Positions 7,002-15,736 of a DNA stretch of 37,419 nucleotides are shown here, in pieces. The stretch spans positions 1-37,419 of the forward strand of contig CAZJUG010000003.1 in the NCBI GenBank assembly GCA_964549155.1, written 5' to 3'. Origin of the DNA: CAKZRD01 sp964549155. GTDB lineage: Archaea; Nanobdellota; Nanobdellia; Pacearchaeales; GW2011-AR1. The notes below the pieces were generated by a model that made no database searches, had not been told where the DNA came from, and saw nothing but the letters and a program-made list of their open reading frames with translations. The translations under genes were made by a program, and so were the position numbers. Within the stretch, counting starts at the first letter, position 1. Each line of letters begins with the position of its first letter.

Positions 7002-7061
7002 TCTTCTATTATAGAGATTATATGAATTCTAGGTTTTTATAGTTTTAGAATGTAATCGAGT

Positions 7062-7325
7062 TTAGTGAACTCCCTCTATTTGTTCTCTTAACTGCTCGGG
7101 CAAACTAGTATGTGCTTCGAACCCGCTTGTATGTTCTACATCAGTTCCAAAATATACTGGCTCGCATTCACCCTCCAATAAACTAAAAGAACATCTCTTA
7201 CCAATAGGAGAGGTAAATGACCAATTAGCTTTTCTACAAGTATCTGCACCGTGATAGCCATGATTTAAGCAGTTCGTTGTACAGATTTTATATCTTGGTT
7301 TTGTTTGTTCGGGCATTTTTTTCAT
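7062..7325 (-). CDS. Small Cys-rich protein, unknown
   Basis: An 87-residue protein with five cysteines in its first two thirds (CTTNC, then ADTC, KRC, GEC) and several histidines, suggesting a small metal-binding fold such as a zinc ribbon-like domain. The end is acidic. The start could be the first ATG or the one three codons later (MPEQTKP). Family not recognised, and nothing in the neighbourhood tells its role. Confidence 0.45.
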   Translation of the reverse strand: MKKMPEQTKPRYKICTTNCLNHGYHGADTCRKANWSFTSPIGKRCSFSLLEGECEPVYFGTDVEHTSGFEAHTSLPEQLREQIEGVH

Positions 7326-7377
7326 CTTAAGAGGGCTTAATTATCTTAGTTTTTAAGGATTATTGTGATTTGAAATA

Positions 7378-7668
7378 CTAACTCCAAGGTGCATGACCAA
7401 ATTGGACTAACAAATCACAATCAGAATTTGGAATATCACATGCTCCGAAACAGCTCCCGAGCCAGATTTTTACAAAGACATCTTTCTTGTTTACTCTTTT
7501 TGAAATTTCTCTAACTTTTTTTGTAATCTCTGTTGCATAAGGCTTAAGCCCATCTGGAAACTGAAGAAGAATTGATTTTGGTTTAATCTTTTTTATGGAG
7601 TCTTCCAACTTAGCAAAGTCTTGTTCTAAATTATAGGTATCATAAAGGAGAGTTAAATCTGCAACCAT
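7378..7668 (-). pseudogene. Truncated Dph2-like diphthamide synthesis protein (N-terminal piece only)
   Basis: The 96 residues match the start of archaeal Dph2, the radical enzyme that begins diphthamide formation on elongation factor 2: SILLQFPDGLKPYATEI, then WLGSCFGACDIP with the first iron-sulfur cysteine, then DLLVQFGHAPWS. Full Dph2 proteins are about 330-350 residues with two more domains and two more cluster cysteines. Here a TAG follows the FGHA motif, and the next bases (reading YFKSQ then TAA) do not resume the family. I see no remnant of domains 2 and 3 in the 50 bp before the next gene. The remaining frame is clean, so loss may be recent or the fragment may have a separate use. 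A complete copy may lie elsewhere. Confidence 0.7.
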
Positions 7669-7703
7669 ATCACTCTTTAAACAAGAGGATTTTTATATCT
7701 TTC

Positions 7704-9458
7704 TTATCCGAAAATTTTTTGGAATTTGTCTTCATTTAGAAGTCTTTTCATTTCATCTGTAATGAAATATGTTGGTTTCTTCCCAGAATATGAGAGAAAT
7801 AATTTTTCCTTTGCCCTAGAAATCGCAACATAAAAAAGCCTTCTTTCTTCCTCTTCCTTGTCTGAATCTTGACCCTTAATAAATTCTAGAATTGGATGGT
7901 CTGAGGCCTTGCAAGGAAAGTTTTGCTCGTTGCAACCAATTACAAAAACTGCTTTTGCTTCAAGACCCTTGATTGCATGGATCGTTGAAAGAACTATTTC
8001 CCCTTGCTTTGCTTCAACTGGTCTTCTAACCTCATCAGACCTCACAACATGAGGAATTTGTAAAATAGCCAATTTTCTTGATAACTCTGATAACTGCCGA
8101 TTGGTTCTTGCTAAAATAAAAATCTCATTTCTTTCTATTCCTAATTCTGGAATTCTTTTAACAATGTGTTCATATTCTTCTTGTTCTGTGTCAAATGTAG
8201 AAAGATTAATCTCTCCTTCCGAACTTATAGAACACTCTAAATTTTCCAAACCTAATTCAGCTATGCCAAGATTCATAAATTCTACTATTTTTTTTGCTGA
8301 ACGATAGTTCTTGTTAAGGGAAATTACTTCCGATTCTGGATGCTCCTTTTGAAAATTGAAGATGTAATCCATATTACTCCCCCTCCAACCAAAAATAGAT
8401 TGTCTTGGATCCCCTACTGAAAAAAGATTTGACGGATTGAGTATATCTAAGAGTTCTATCTGAGCATCATTGACATCTTGGTATTCATCAACTAAGATAT
8501 GTTCAAATTTTGGAATGTCGGCAGGATTTTCATTAAAGAATTTTAAGCAATCTATTAACTGGTCTGTAAAGTCTCTAAGTCCTTGAACTTGCATATGGCT
8601 CATTATATCCCTACAAAGTCCATATATAATCTGTGCATTTTCCTTATCCTTTTGGATGTCTTTTGAGAAATCATAAAGTTCTTGTTTTTTTGCNNNNNNN
8701 NNNNNNNNNNNNNNNNNNNNNNNNNNNNNNNNNNNNNNNNNNNNNNNNNNNNNNNNNNNNNNNNNNNNNNNNNNNNNNNNNNNNNNNNNNNNNCTAAAAG
8801 AGTTGAAAGTTTCTACATTTGTTTTTATTCCCAAATCTAAAAGCCTAGATTCCATTTCTTGTTTTGCCTTTCTTGTAAAGGTTATTGCTAAAATCTTTTC
8901 TGGGGAAACAGAACGATATTTAACCAAAAATTCAATTCGTTTTACAAGAACAGAAGTTTTCCCAGAACCTGCACCAGCAATACAAAGGATATTGTTTGAT
9001 TTACTAATTATCGCCTTTTTTTGGCTTTCATTATATCCTCCAAGGATTATCTCAAGCTGTTTGAAAACTTCTCTTTCTTCAAGAGTCACATCTGAAAAAA
9101 CAAGATTGAATTTATTTTTAATTTTTTTTGAGTTTAATGTTGGATTCAAAAGCTCCTGATTGCCTTTAGAAGTTATTGCTAAAACTTTCAAAAAACTATC
9201 TGACAAAGTGGAATATTCAATAAGTTTGTTTGAAATAAGATTGTCAATTGTAGAACCTATTTCAGATTCAGATTTTTTACTAAAACAAGCAAAATTGTAT
9301 TTCTGAAAAAGATTATTTTTTAAAATTGATTTATTTTTCATATTTCCCTTTAAGAAATCTACAAGTAATTTCTTTCCAACGACAAATGGAATCTCATTTA
9401 GTGCCTTTAAAATGTGCAAATAATCCTCAGAGTCATCCCTTTTTATTTCTTCAATCAT
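7704..9458 (-). CDS. UvrD/Rep-type superfamily 1 DNA helicase with N-terminal RQC-like domain (gapped)
   Basis: A 3'-5' DNA helicase of the UvrD/PcrA class. Motif I is AGAGSGKT (161-168). After the gap come motif II VDEYQD, motif III GDPRQSIFGWRGS, motif IV NKNYRSAKKIV, motif V STIHAIKGLEAKAVFV and motif VI RRLFYVAISRAKEKL. The first about 105 residues are not part of the helicase core. They look like a winged-helix domain of the RecQ C-terminal (RQC) type (LKALNEIPFVVGKKLLVDFLKG, then KSESEIGSTIDNLISNKLIE). A 100-N gap (8694-8793) falls between motif Ia and the 1B region; frames on both sides agree, but the true missing length is unknown. Likely role: repair or replication restart. The gene stands alone; the partial dph2 follows closely on the same strand. 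Confidence 0.88.
   Translation of the reverse strand: MIEEIKRDDSEDYLHILKALNEIPFVVGKKLLVDFLKGNMKNKSILKNNLFQKYNFACFSKKSESEIGSTIDNLISNKLIEYSTLSDSFLKVLAITSKGNQELLNPTLNSKKIKNKFNLVFSDVTLEEREVFKQLEIILGGYNESQKKAIISKSNNILCIAGAGSGKTSVLVKRIEFLVKYRSVSPEKILAITFTRKAKQEMESRLLDLGIKTNVETFNSFXXXXXXXXXXXXXXXXXXXXXXXXXXXXXXXXXXAKKQELYDFSKDIQKDKENAQIIYGLCRDIMSHMQVQGLRDFTDQLIDCLKFFNENPADIPKFEHILVDEYQDVNDAQIELLDILNPSNLFSVGDPRQSIFGWRGSNMDYIFNFQKEHPESEVISLNKNYRSAKKIVEFMNLGIAELGLENLECSISSEGEINLSTFDTEQEEYEHIVKRIPELGIERNEIFILARTNRQLSELSRKLAILQIPHVVRSDEVRRPVEAKQGEIVLSTIHAIKGLEAKAVFVIGCNEQNFPCKASDHPILEFIKGQDSDKEEEERRLFYVAISRAKEKLFLSYSGKKPTYFITDEMKRLLNEDKFQKIFG
8694..8793. other. Assembly gap (100 N) in helicase gene
   Basis: Exactly 100 N, a standard scaffold placeholder, so the true length is not known. 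Confidence 0.99.
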
Positions 9459-9534
9459 GGGTTGAAATAATTTGAGGGTTATATAAAGTTTTCTTAGGGG
9501 TATGATTTAAAAACTAGATTTATCTTAGTTTTTT

Positions 9535-9606
9535 ATGGAAATCAGACAACCGATTGTGACGGTATGTGGACACCTCGGTCGTGAGCGGACATCTGGAACA
9601 CCCTAG
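9535..9606 (+). pseudogene. Remnant resembling the N-terminus of initiation factor aIF5B
   Basis: From ATG 9535 the frame reads MEIRQPIVTVCGHLGRERTS, then GTP and a TAG. The intact aIF5B at 16586 has IVTVCGHVDHGKTSILDKL, and typical archaeal copies begin IRQPIVTVLGHVDHGKTS. After the stop the same frame goes on with ILVKS, as if four codons were inserted between TS and ILDK. The P-loop residues DHGK are changed to GRER, so it could not bind GTP. The rest of the 9459-9709 gap contains nothing I recognise. Confidence 0.5.
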
Positions 9607-9709
9607 ATTCTTGTTAAGTCGTTTTCTCGTTTCACCCAAATTAATAAGAATATTGGATTTTATAAGGATTATGGTGATTGCGGTGATTGCAATGATTAGA
9701 ATAGAAGCG

Positions 9710-10768
9710 TTACTCAAAAAACCTCTTGAAATGCTTTTCTTTATCGCTGCTGAATTTTGGAATATCAACAATGACTCTCACAAACAAATCTCCTCTGTCT
9801 CTTGAGTTTACAAAGGGCATTCCCTGCCCTTCTAATCTAAATGGTGTGTGGCTTTGAGTTGCAGAAGGTACTTTTAATTTTATTTTTTTATCAATTCCCT
9901 GAATTTCTATTTTGCCTCCGAAAATTGCAGTTGTTAAATCTATTTTCTTGTCTAAGAATAAATTCTCTTCTTCTCTTTTGAATATTGGATGCTTCTTAAT
10001 ATGGATAACAATGTATAAATCGCCAGAGGGAGCATTTCTTCCTAATTCTCCCTTGCCTTCAATTCTTAAATATTGTCCGTGATTAATTCCTTTTGGAATT
10101 TTAACTTCAATTTTTTGAATTTTTTCCAATTCTCCTTTTCCTTTGCATACTCCGCAATATTTAGTTGCTATTTTTCCAGCACCACGACATTTATCACAAG
10201 GAGAGACAGAAACAAATTGAGTAAACCCTTGTCTTCTTGCCATTCTTATTTCGCCTGTTCCATGACATTTATCACATTCTTTAAGATATTTTTTCTCTGC
10301 TCCAAGTCCATTGCATTTTTTACAAACTTCATGAATTGGTATTTCTATTATCTTTTTTATTCCAGTAAATGCCTCTTCTAATGTGATTTCTAAATCATAT
10401 CTTAAATCAGCCCCTTCTTCATAATTTTCAGATTCTCTTCTTCTGCCATGATTAAAAATATCGAAAATATCTCCAAAACCATAATCAGAAAATAAATCAT
10501 CGAAATTAAATCTCTGGCTTCTAAAACCTGCGAGGTCTTCAGCAGAGAATGCAGAGCTTCCGTATTGGTCATATTGAGCTTTCTTCTGAGAATTACCTAA
10601 AACCTGAAATGCTTCATTAACTTCTTTGAATTTTTCTTCAGCTTCTTTATTCCCTTGATTAACATCAGGATGGTATTTTCTTGCTAATTGCCTAAATGCT
10701 TTTTTTATCTCTTCTTGAGATGCTTCTTTTGATACTCCGAGTATTTTATAATAATCTTTTTCTGCCAT
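9710..10768 (-). CDS. dnaJ: Chaperone DnaJ (Hsp40)
   Basis: A 352-residue type I J-protein that brings substrates to DnaK and stimulates its ATPase. The J domain (1-70) carries HPD at 33-35, and a Gly/Phe-rich linker follows. The zinc-binding domain has all four CxxCxGxG repeats (CKKCNGLG, CDKCHGTG, CDKCRGAG, CGVCKGKG; about 147-213). The two C-terminal substrate domains follow. It is the last gene of the chaperone operon, about 50 bp after dnaK. The length and domain set are ordinary, with a short C-terminal tail. Confidence 0.96.
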   Translation of the reverse strand: MAEKDYYKILGVSKEASQEEIKKAFRQLARKYHPDVNQGNKEAEEKFKEVNEAFQVLGNSQKKAQYDQYGSSAFSAEDLAGFRSQRFNFDDLFSDYGFGDIFDIFNHGRRRESENYEEGADLRYDLEITLEEAFTGIKKIIEIPIHEVCKKCNGLGAEKKYLKECDKCHGTGEIRMARRQGFTQFVSVSPCDKCRGAGKIATKYCGVCKGKGELEKIQKIEVKIPKGINHGQYLRIEGKGELGRNAPSGDLYIVIHIKKHPIFKREEENLFLDKKIDLTTAIFGGKIEIQGIDKKIKLKVPSATQSHTPFRLEGQGMPFVNSRDRGDLFVRVIVDIPKFSSDKEKHFKRFFE

Positions 10769-10817
10769 ATCATTGTCTCTTAAAAATAAGAAAGATTGAA
10801 TTTTTAAAGATTATTTT

Positions 10818-12692
10818 TCATCCCTTAACTTCATATTCTGCATCAATAGCTTCATCATTGCTCTTTTTCTTCTTATTTCTATTTGTTTTGTCTTTTCCAA
10901 CTTCGTGGCTTTCCTTAGCATGCTCTTCAGCATATTTCTTAGCTGCTTCTTCATAAAGTTTTGTTGAAGCTTCTTGCATTGCTTTTTGAAGAGTTTCAGT
11001 TTCTTTTTTAATATCCTCAAGATTATCTTTCTTTAATACTTCTTTTGCACTTTTTATTGCTGATTCAACTTTCTCTTTTTGTTCCTTGCTTAATTTATCT
11101 CCTGACTCTGAGATTACTTTTTCGCAAGAGTATATTAATGAGTCTAAGCTATTCTTTGCTTCAATTTTTTCTCTTGTCTTTTTATCTTCTTCTTCATGCT
11201 CTTTAGCCTCATTCATCATTTTTTGAATATCTTTATCAGACAGCTTAGTTGATGCTGTAATCTGCATTTTCTGTTCTTTTCCTGTTCCCAAGTCTTTTGC
11301 AGATACATTTAATATTCCATTTGCATCAATATCAAATGTTACTTCTATCTGCGGAACTCCTCTTGGAGCTGGAGGGATTCCCATTAAGTTAAAGTTTCCT
11401 AAACTTACATTGTCTTTTGACATAGGTCTTTCGCCTTGTAAAACATGAATTGTAACTGCGTTTTGGAAATCTGCTGCTGTTGAAAAAATCTGACTTTTCT
11501 TTGTTGGAATTGTGGTATTTCTTTCAATTAAAGGAGTCATTACTTCCCCTAATGTTTCAATTCCTAATGTTAATGGCGTAACATCAAGTAAAACTATATC
11601 TTTAATATCTCCTGCTAAAATAGCTCCTTGAATTGCTGCACCCATTGCAACGCATTCCATAGGGTCTATACTTTTTTCAGCTTTTTTGCCGAGTTTTTCT
11701 TCGACAAACTTTTGGATAACTGGCATTCTTGTAGGTCCACCAACAAGAATTATTTTTTTAATATCTTCCTTCTTTAGATTAGCATCTTTAAGTGCTTGTT
11801 CAACGGGGTGTATACATCTTTTTATTATTGGCTCAATTAATTGCTCTAATTTTGCCCTTGTTAGCTTCAAAAGAAGATGTTTTGGTCCTTTACTTGTAGC
11901 TGAAATATAAGGAAGATTAATCTCTGTTTCTAAAACTGTTGATAATTCTATTTTTGCTTTTTCACATGCTTCTCTAATCCTCTGCATTGCTGTTGAATCT
12001 TCATCTAAATTAATTCCTTCTTGTTTTTTAAATTCATCAACAGCCCATTTGATAAGGGCTTCGTCCATATCAGTCCCGCCTAATTGTGTATCTCCTGATG
12101 TTGACAAAACAGTGAAAGTTCCATCTCCAAATTCCATAATAGTTACATCTAATGTCCCCCCACCTAAATCAAAAACAAGAATCTTATGCTCTCCTTCTTT
12201 ATCTAAACCATAAGCCATTGATGCAGCAGTCGGTTCATTAACTAATCTTACAACATCCAATCCAGCAATTTTTCCAGCATCTTTTGTTGCTGTTCTTTGA
12301 TTATCATTAAAATAGGCAGGAACAGTTATAACTGCCTTTTTAACCTCCTCTCCTAAAAATGCTTCTGCATCTCTCTTTATTTTCTGCAAAATATAAGCAG
12401 AAATTTGCTGAGGGGTATAATCTTTTCCATGAATATTATATTTAAAATCAGTTCCTATTTTTCTCTTTGCTTTTATTACAGTTCCTTCTGGATTTGAAAC
12501 AGCCTGTCTTCTTGCAGGCTCTCCAACTAATAACTGCCCATCTTTTGTAAAAGCTACAATAGAAGGAAACATTTTACCTGCAACAGTTGCACCTTCTGCT
12601 GAAGGAATTATTGTTGGTTTTCCACCTAAAACAACCGCGGTCTGACTATTGCTTGTTCCTAAATCAATTCCTATTATTTTTTCTTTTGCCAT
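10818..12692 (-). CDS. dnaK: Chaperone DnaK (Hsp70)
   Basis: A 624-residue Hsp70. The ATPase domain has phosphate-binding IGIDLGTSNS (7-16), VPAYFNDNQRTATKDAG, the LVNEPTAASMAYG linker loop, VFDLGGGTLDVTI and ILVGGPTRMP. The inter-domain linker is VLLDVTPLTLGIE. The peptide-binding domain includes ERNTTIPTKKSQIF and GERPMSKDN, and a helical lid with a Lys/Glu-rich tail ends in EYEVKG. It works with DnaJ and GrpE coded on either side. The stop of grpE and the start of dnaK are one base apart, so they are surely co-transcribed. Hsp70 in archaea is patchy and of bacterial origin. Confidence 0.97.
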   Translation of the reverse strand: MAKEKIIGIDLGTSNSQTAVVLGGKPTIIPSAEGATVAGKMFPSIVAFTKDGQLLVGEPARRQAVSNPEGTVIKAKRKIGTDFKYNIHGKDYTPQQISAYILQKIKRDAEAFLGEEVKKAVITVPAYFNDNQRTATKDAGKIAGLDVVRLVNEPTAASMAYGLDKEGEHKILVFDLGGGTLDVTIMEFGDGTFTVLSTSGDTQLGGTDMDEALIKWAVDEFKKQEGINLDEDSTAMQRIREACEKAKIELSTVLETEINLPYISATSKGPKHLLLKLTRAKLEQLIEPIIKRCIHPVEQALKDANLKKEDIKKIILVGGPTRMPVIQKFVEEKLGKKAEKSIDPMECVAMGAAIQGAILAGDIKDIVLLDVTPLTLGIETLGEVMTPLIERNTTIPTKKSQIFSTAADFQNAVTIHVLQGERPMSKDNVSLGNFNLMGIPPAPRGVPQIEVTFDIDANGILNVSAKDLGTGKEQKMQITASTKLSDKDIQKMMNEAKEHEEEDKKTREKIEAKNSLDSLIYSCEKVISESGDKLSKEQKEKVESAIKSAKEVLKKDNLEDIKKETETLQKAMQEASTKLYEEAAKKYAEEHAKESHEVGKDKTNRNKKKKSNDEAIDAEYEVKG

Positions 12693-12693
12693 A

Positions 12694-13290
12694 TTATTTT
12701 TTTGTTTGATTTATTTTTAAATCTTTATCTTCTTTCTTTGAGACCTTAACTTTACTGGTTCTTATGACTTTTGATTTTAGTATATATCCTTTCTGTATTT
12801 CCTCTATAACTTCGTCTTCATTATGTTTGCTTAGCTCTTTGCATAATACCTCGTGAAATTCAGGATTAAACCTTTTACCTAATGCTTCAATTTCTTTTAA
12901 TTCGTGATTTACTAATATATCAAAAAATTTTTTTTTGAGTGTTAGCAATCCTTTCCTATTTTCTCCTTCAGCTGATATTTTTATTGCTGCATCAAAGTCA
13001 TCTAAAACTACTATTAACTCTTTAACAAGAGTTTCGTTAGCTAATTTAATTATTTGTTCTTTTTCTTTATCAAATTGTTTTCTATAATTATCAAAGTCAG
13101 CTTGAAGATATTTTAATTGATTCAGCCTTTCTTCTGCCAATTTATTTGCTTTTTCTAATTTTTCTCTCAATTCATTTGTTTCGCTTTTAATTTTCTTTTC
13201 TTCTTTGATTATTTTTTCACTTTCCTGCTTTATTTCTCCAGCTAATTCTTCTACTTTTTTCTCTGATTTTTGTATTTTTTCTTTTTCCAT
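12694..13290 (-). CDS. grpE: Nucleotide exchange factor GrpE
   Basis: A 198-residue GrpE. A long N-terminal coiled coil (about 1-95, Lys/Glu-rich heptads) leads to LKYLQADFDNYRKQFDKEKEQI, then the four-helix part (ELIVVLDDFDAAI) and the beta domain with FNPEFHEVL, IEEIQKGYILKSKVIRTSKVKVSK, which are family marks. It releases ADP from DnaK. It lies third from the end of the chaperone operon, one base before dnaK and about 40 bp after hsp20. The tail is basic. Confidence 0.94.
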   Translation of the reverse strand: MEKEKIQKSEKKVEELAGEIKQESEKIIKEEKKIKSETNELREKLEKANKLAEERLNQLKYLQADFDNYRKQFDKEKEQIIKLANETLVKELIVVLDDFDAAIKISAEGENRKGLLTLKKKFFDILVNHELKEIEALGKRFNPEFHEVLCKELSKHNEDEVIEEIQKGYILKSKVIRTSKVKVSKKEDKDLKINQTKK

Positions 13291-13329
13291 AGTAATATGA
13301 TTATAAAATATTAAAACAAAAAATAAAAA

Positions 13330-13794
13330 TTATTCAATTTCTATTTTATTTTTCTTCTTACTCTCGACTTTCGGCATTGTTACTTCAAGGATTCCATCTT
13401 TATATTTTGCTTTAGCTTTTTCAGCTAAAACTTCTGACGGTAATACCATTGCTCTATAAAATCCTCTGTAACTTCTTTCTTCTCTATAAAAGCCCTTTTT
13501 CTCAACTTTAGCTTCTTGTTTCTTTTCAACTTTGACTTCTATTTTGTCAGGAGTTACATTAAGCTGAATGTCTTTTTTGTCAATGCCAGGCATTTCAAAC
13601 TTAGCAATTACTTCTTTATCTGTTTCTTCTAAGTCTGTTAAAGGACTTCTAAGTGATAAAGCCCCTTTTTTTCCAGTGTAATCTGGCAGAGCCTTATAAC
13701 TATCACTTTCCCAAAAGTTTCCAAAGCTTCTGTCAAGTTCTCTTTGAAGCCTTCTCATTTCATCAAATATATCGCCAAACATTTTTATTTTCAC
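13330..13794 (-). CDS. hsp20: Small heat-shock protein, Hsp20/alpha-crystallin family
   Basis: A 154-residue small heat-shock protein, an ATP-independent holdase. An N-terminal arm rich in Arg and aromatic residues (MRRLQRELDRSFGNFWE) precedes the alpha-crystallin domain (about 55-148), with PLTDLEETDKEVIAKFEMPGIDKKDI, FYREERSYRGFYRAMVLPSEV and KYKDGILEVTMPK. The protein ends in KIEIE, a likely IxI motif that docks on neighbouring subunits. A strong AAGGAGGTGA Shine-Dalgarno overlaps the 3' end of groEL and fixes the start. It sits between groEL and grpE in the operon. Confidence 0.95.
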   Translation of the reverse strand: MKIKMFGDIFDEMRRLQRELDRSFGNFWESDSYKALPDYTGKKGALSLRSPLTDLEETDKEVIAKFEMPGIDKKDIQLNVTPDKIEVKVEKKQEAKVEKKGFYREERSYRGFYRAMVLPSEVLAEKAKAKYKDGILEVTMPKVESKKKNKIEIE

Positions 13795-13804
13795 CTCCTT
13801 ACAT

Positions 13805-15427
13805 TTATATTATGATTGCCTCCGAAATCTTATCTTTTTTCTCTTCAAAATCTGCAACCAAGGCTTCTGTTGTCAAAACTAAACCTGCAATCGATGCTGC
13901 GTTCTGAAGAGCATTTCTCACTACTTTTGTCGGATCAATGACTCCTGCATCAAACAAATTTTCGTATCTGTTGGTTTTAGCATTATAGCCATAATGCTTT
14001 TCTTTATTATCTTTAACTTTAACCAAAACTTCTAACTCTTCTTTTCCTGAGTTTTTAGCTATTTGTCTTATCGGTTCTTCTATAACTCTTTTTACAATTG
14101 CCAACCCTATTTTTTCATCATTATGAAACTCATCTTCAACACCTTTTATTTCTAAAGCTTCTTTTGCTCTCAATAAAGTTATTCCTCCACCAACTACTAC
14201 TCCTTCGGCAACAGCTGCTTTAGTGGCATTTAAGGCATCGTCTATTCTAAGTTTCTTTTCTTCAAGTTCTGTTTCTGTTGTTGCCCCAACTTTAATAACC
14301 GCAACACCATTGCCTAATTTTGCTAATCTCTTTCTTAATTCCTCTTTCTTATAATCTGAATCTGTATTTTTAACCAGAGCCTCAATTGTTTTTTTTCTTT
14401 TTTCTATGTTTCTTTTATCTCCTTTTCCTTCAATAATTGTTGTTTTGTCATTTGTGATAACTATTTTTCTTGCACTTCCGAGATTGTCTTCATTAAACTC
14501 TTCAAGCTTCATGCCTTTATCTTCAGTTATTACTTGTCCGCCTGTTAAAATTGCTATATCTTCAAGAATCTCTTTTTGTTCGTCGCCAAAGCCAGGAGTT
14601 TTAACTGCACATACTTTTAAAGCTCCTTTGAGAATATTGATTATCAAAGCAGCCAATGCTTCGCCTTCAACATCCTCAGCGATTATAAGCAGCGATTTTC
14701 CTTCTTGAGCAACTTTTTCTAAAGTAGGTATTAATTGTTTCATTGAAGATATTTTCTTATTTGTAATTAAAATGTATGGCTCTTCTAATTCACAAACCAT
14801 TCTTTCCTGATTAGTTACCATATATGGAGAAACAAATCCCTTATCAAATTGCATTCCTTCTACAACTTCTAAATTAGTCTCCATGCTCTTGCCATCCTCA
14901 ACTGTTATTACCCCATCATTTCCAACCTTTTCCATTGCTTCTGCTATTAGATTCCCAATGGTTTCATCATTATTCGCTGAAATTGAAGCAACTTGAGAAA
15001 TCATTCTCTTATCATTCACTTTAACACTCTCTTCTTTAATATATTCTATGACTTTTAAAACTGCCTTATCAATTCCTTTCTTAATTTCAATGGGATTGCT
15101 TCCAGAGGTTATATTTTTCATCCCTTCTTTTATAATTGACTGCCCTAACACTATTGCAGTAGTTGTTCCATCTCCTGCATCATCTTGAGTTTTTGATGAG
15201 ATTTCTCTTATTAGCTTAGCACCCATATTTTCAAATTTATCTTTTAGCTCTATCTCTTTTGCTATTGTAACCCCATCATTAGAAACTAACGGAGAATGTC
15301 TGTCAAGAATAACCGTTCTACCTTTTGGACCCAAGGTTACTTTAACCGTGTTTGCAACTTTATCAATTCCCTTTATCAAAGATTGCCTTGCATTTTCTCC
15401 GTAGATAATTTGTTTTGTATCTGCCAT
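13805..15427 (-). CDS. groEL: Group I (bacterial-type) chaperonin GroEL
   Basis: A 540-residue 60-kDa chaperonin that folds proteins in a closed cage with GroES. Family marks are VKVTLGPKGRTVILDR and NDGVTIAKEIELKD near the N-terminus, DDAGDGTTTAIVLGQSI (ATP site), NDGVITVEDGKS, the apical domain with PYILITNKKISSMKQL and VCAVKTPGFGDEQKE, and DDALNATKAAVAEGVVVGGGITLLRA. Archaea normally use the group II thermosome. GroEL in archaea (for example Methanosarcina, some DPANN) is taken to be acquired from bacteria. The usual C-terminal Gly-Gly-Met tail is absent; it ends KISEAIII. The start follows the groES stop by one base. Confidence 0.97.
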   Translation of the reverse strand: MADTKQIIYGENARQSLIKGIDKVANTVKVTLGPKGRTVILDRHSPLVSNDGVTIAKEIELKDKFENMGAKLIREISSKTQDDAGDGTTTAIVLGQSIIKEGMKNITSGSNPIEIKKGIDKAVLKVIEYIKEESVKVNDKRMISQVASISANNDETIGNLIAEAMEKVGNDGVITVEDGKSMETNLEVVEGMQFDKGFVSPYMVTNQERMVCELEEPYILITNKKISSMKQLIPTLEKVAQEGKSLLIIAEDVEGEALAALIINILKGALKVCAVKTPGFGDEQKEILEDIAILTGGQVITEDKGMKLEEFNEDNLGSARKIVITNDKTTIIEGKGDKRNIEKRKKTIEALVKNTDSDYKKEELRKRLAKLGNGVAVIKVGATTETELEEKKLRIDDALNATKAAVAEGVVVGGGITLLRAKEALEIKGVEDEFHNDEKIGLAIVKRVIEEPIRQIAKNSGKEELEVLVKVKDNKEKHYGYNAKTNRYENLFDAGVIDPTKVVRNALQNAASIAGLVLTTEALVADFEEKKDKISEAIII

Positions 15428-15428
15428 T

Positions 15429-15704
15429 TTAATCCTCCAATTTAGCGATTATATCTTTAAATTCAACTATAACATATTTCTCATTATCAATTTCAATTTC
15501 CTCATGACTATAACCCGAATATAAAACTTTGTCTCCTTTATTTATTGGTAAACCTTTGCCATCTTTACTTACCCCTACTTCTTCTATAATTCCCTGCTTC
15601 TTATCCTCTTCTGATTTAGGCAAATAAATCCCTGACTTTGTTTTTTCTTCCTTATTTTTTTCAGTTTTTATTAATACTCTTTCCCCTAATGGTTTAATTT
15701 TCAT
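15429..15704 (-). CDS. groES: Co-chaperonin GroES
   Basis: A 91-residue GroES, the lid of the GroEL cage. It shows IKPLGERVLIKTEKNKEEKTKSGIYLP, in which the mobile loop that binds GroEL lies about 15-28. KGDKVLYSGYSHEEIEIDNEKYVIVEFKDIIA forms the barrel end. It is the first gene of the six-gene chaperone operon. The leader upstream holds a long inverted repeat (15737-15802) and a TATATA box, so control of the whole operon should sit there. Confidence 0.96.
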   Translation of the reverse strand: MKIKPLGERVLIKTEKNKEEKTKSGIYLPKSEEDKKQGIIEEVGVSKDGKGLPINKGDKVLYSGYSHEEIEIDNEKYVIVEFKDIIAKLED

Positions 15705-15736
15705 CTTGGTTTATTGAGATTAAATCAATGTAAAAA

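Noticed and set aside
9520..9771. 83-residue minus-strand frame between helicase and dnaJ
   Set aside because: It overlaps the 3' end of dnaJ out of frame and shows no domain; the plus-strand aIF5B remnant explains the conserved part better.
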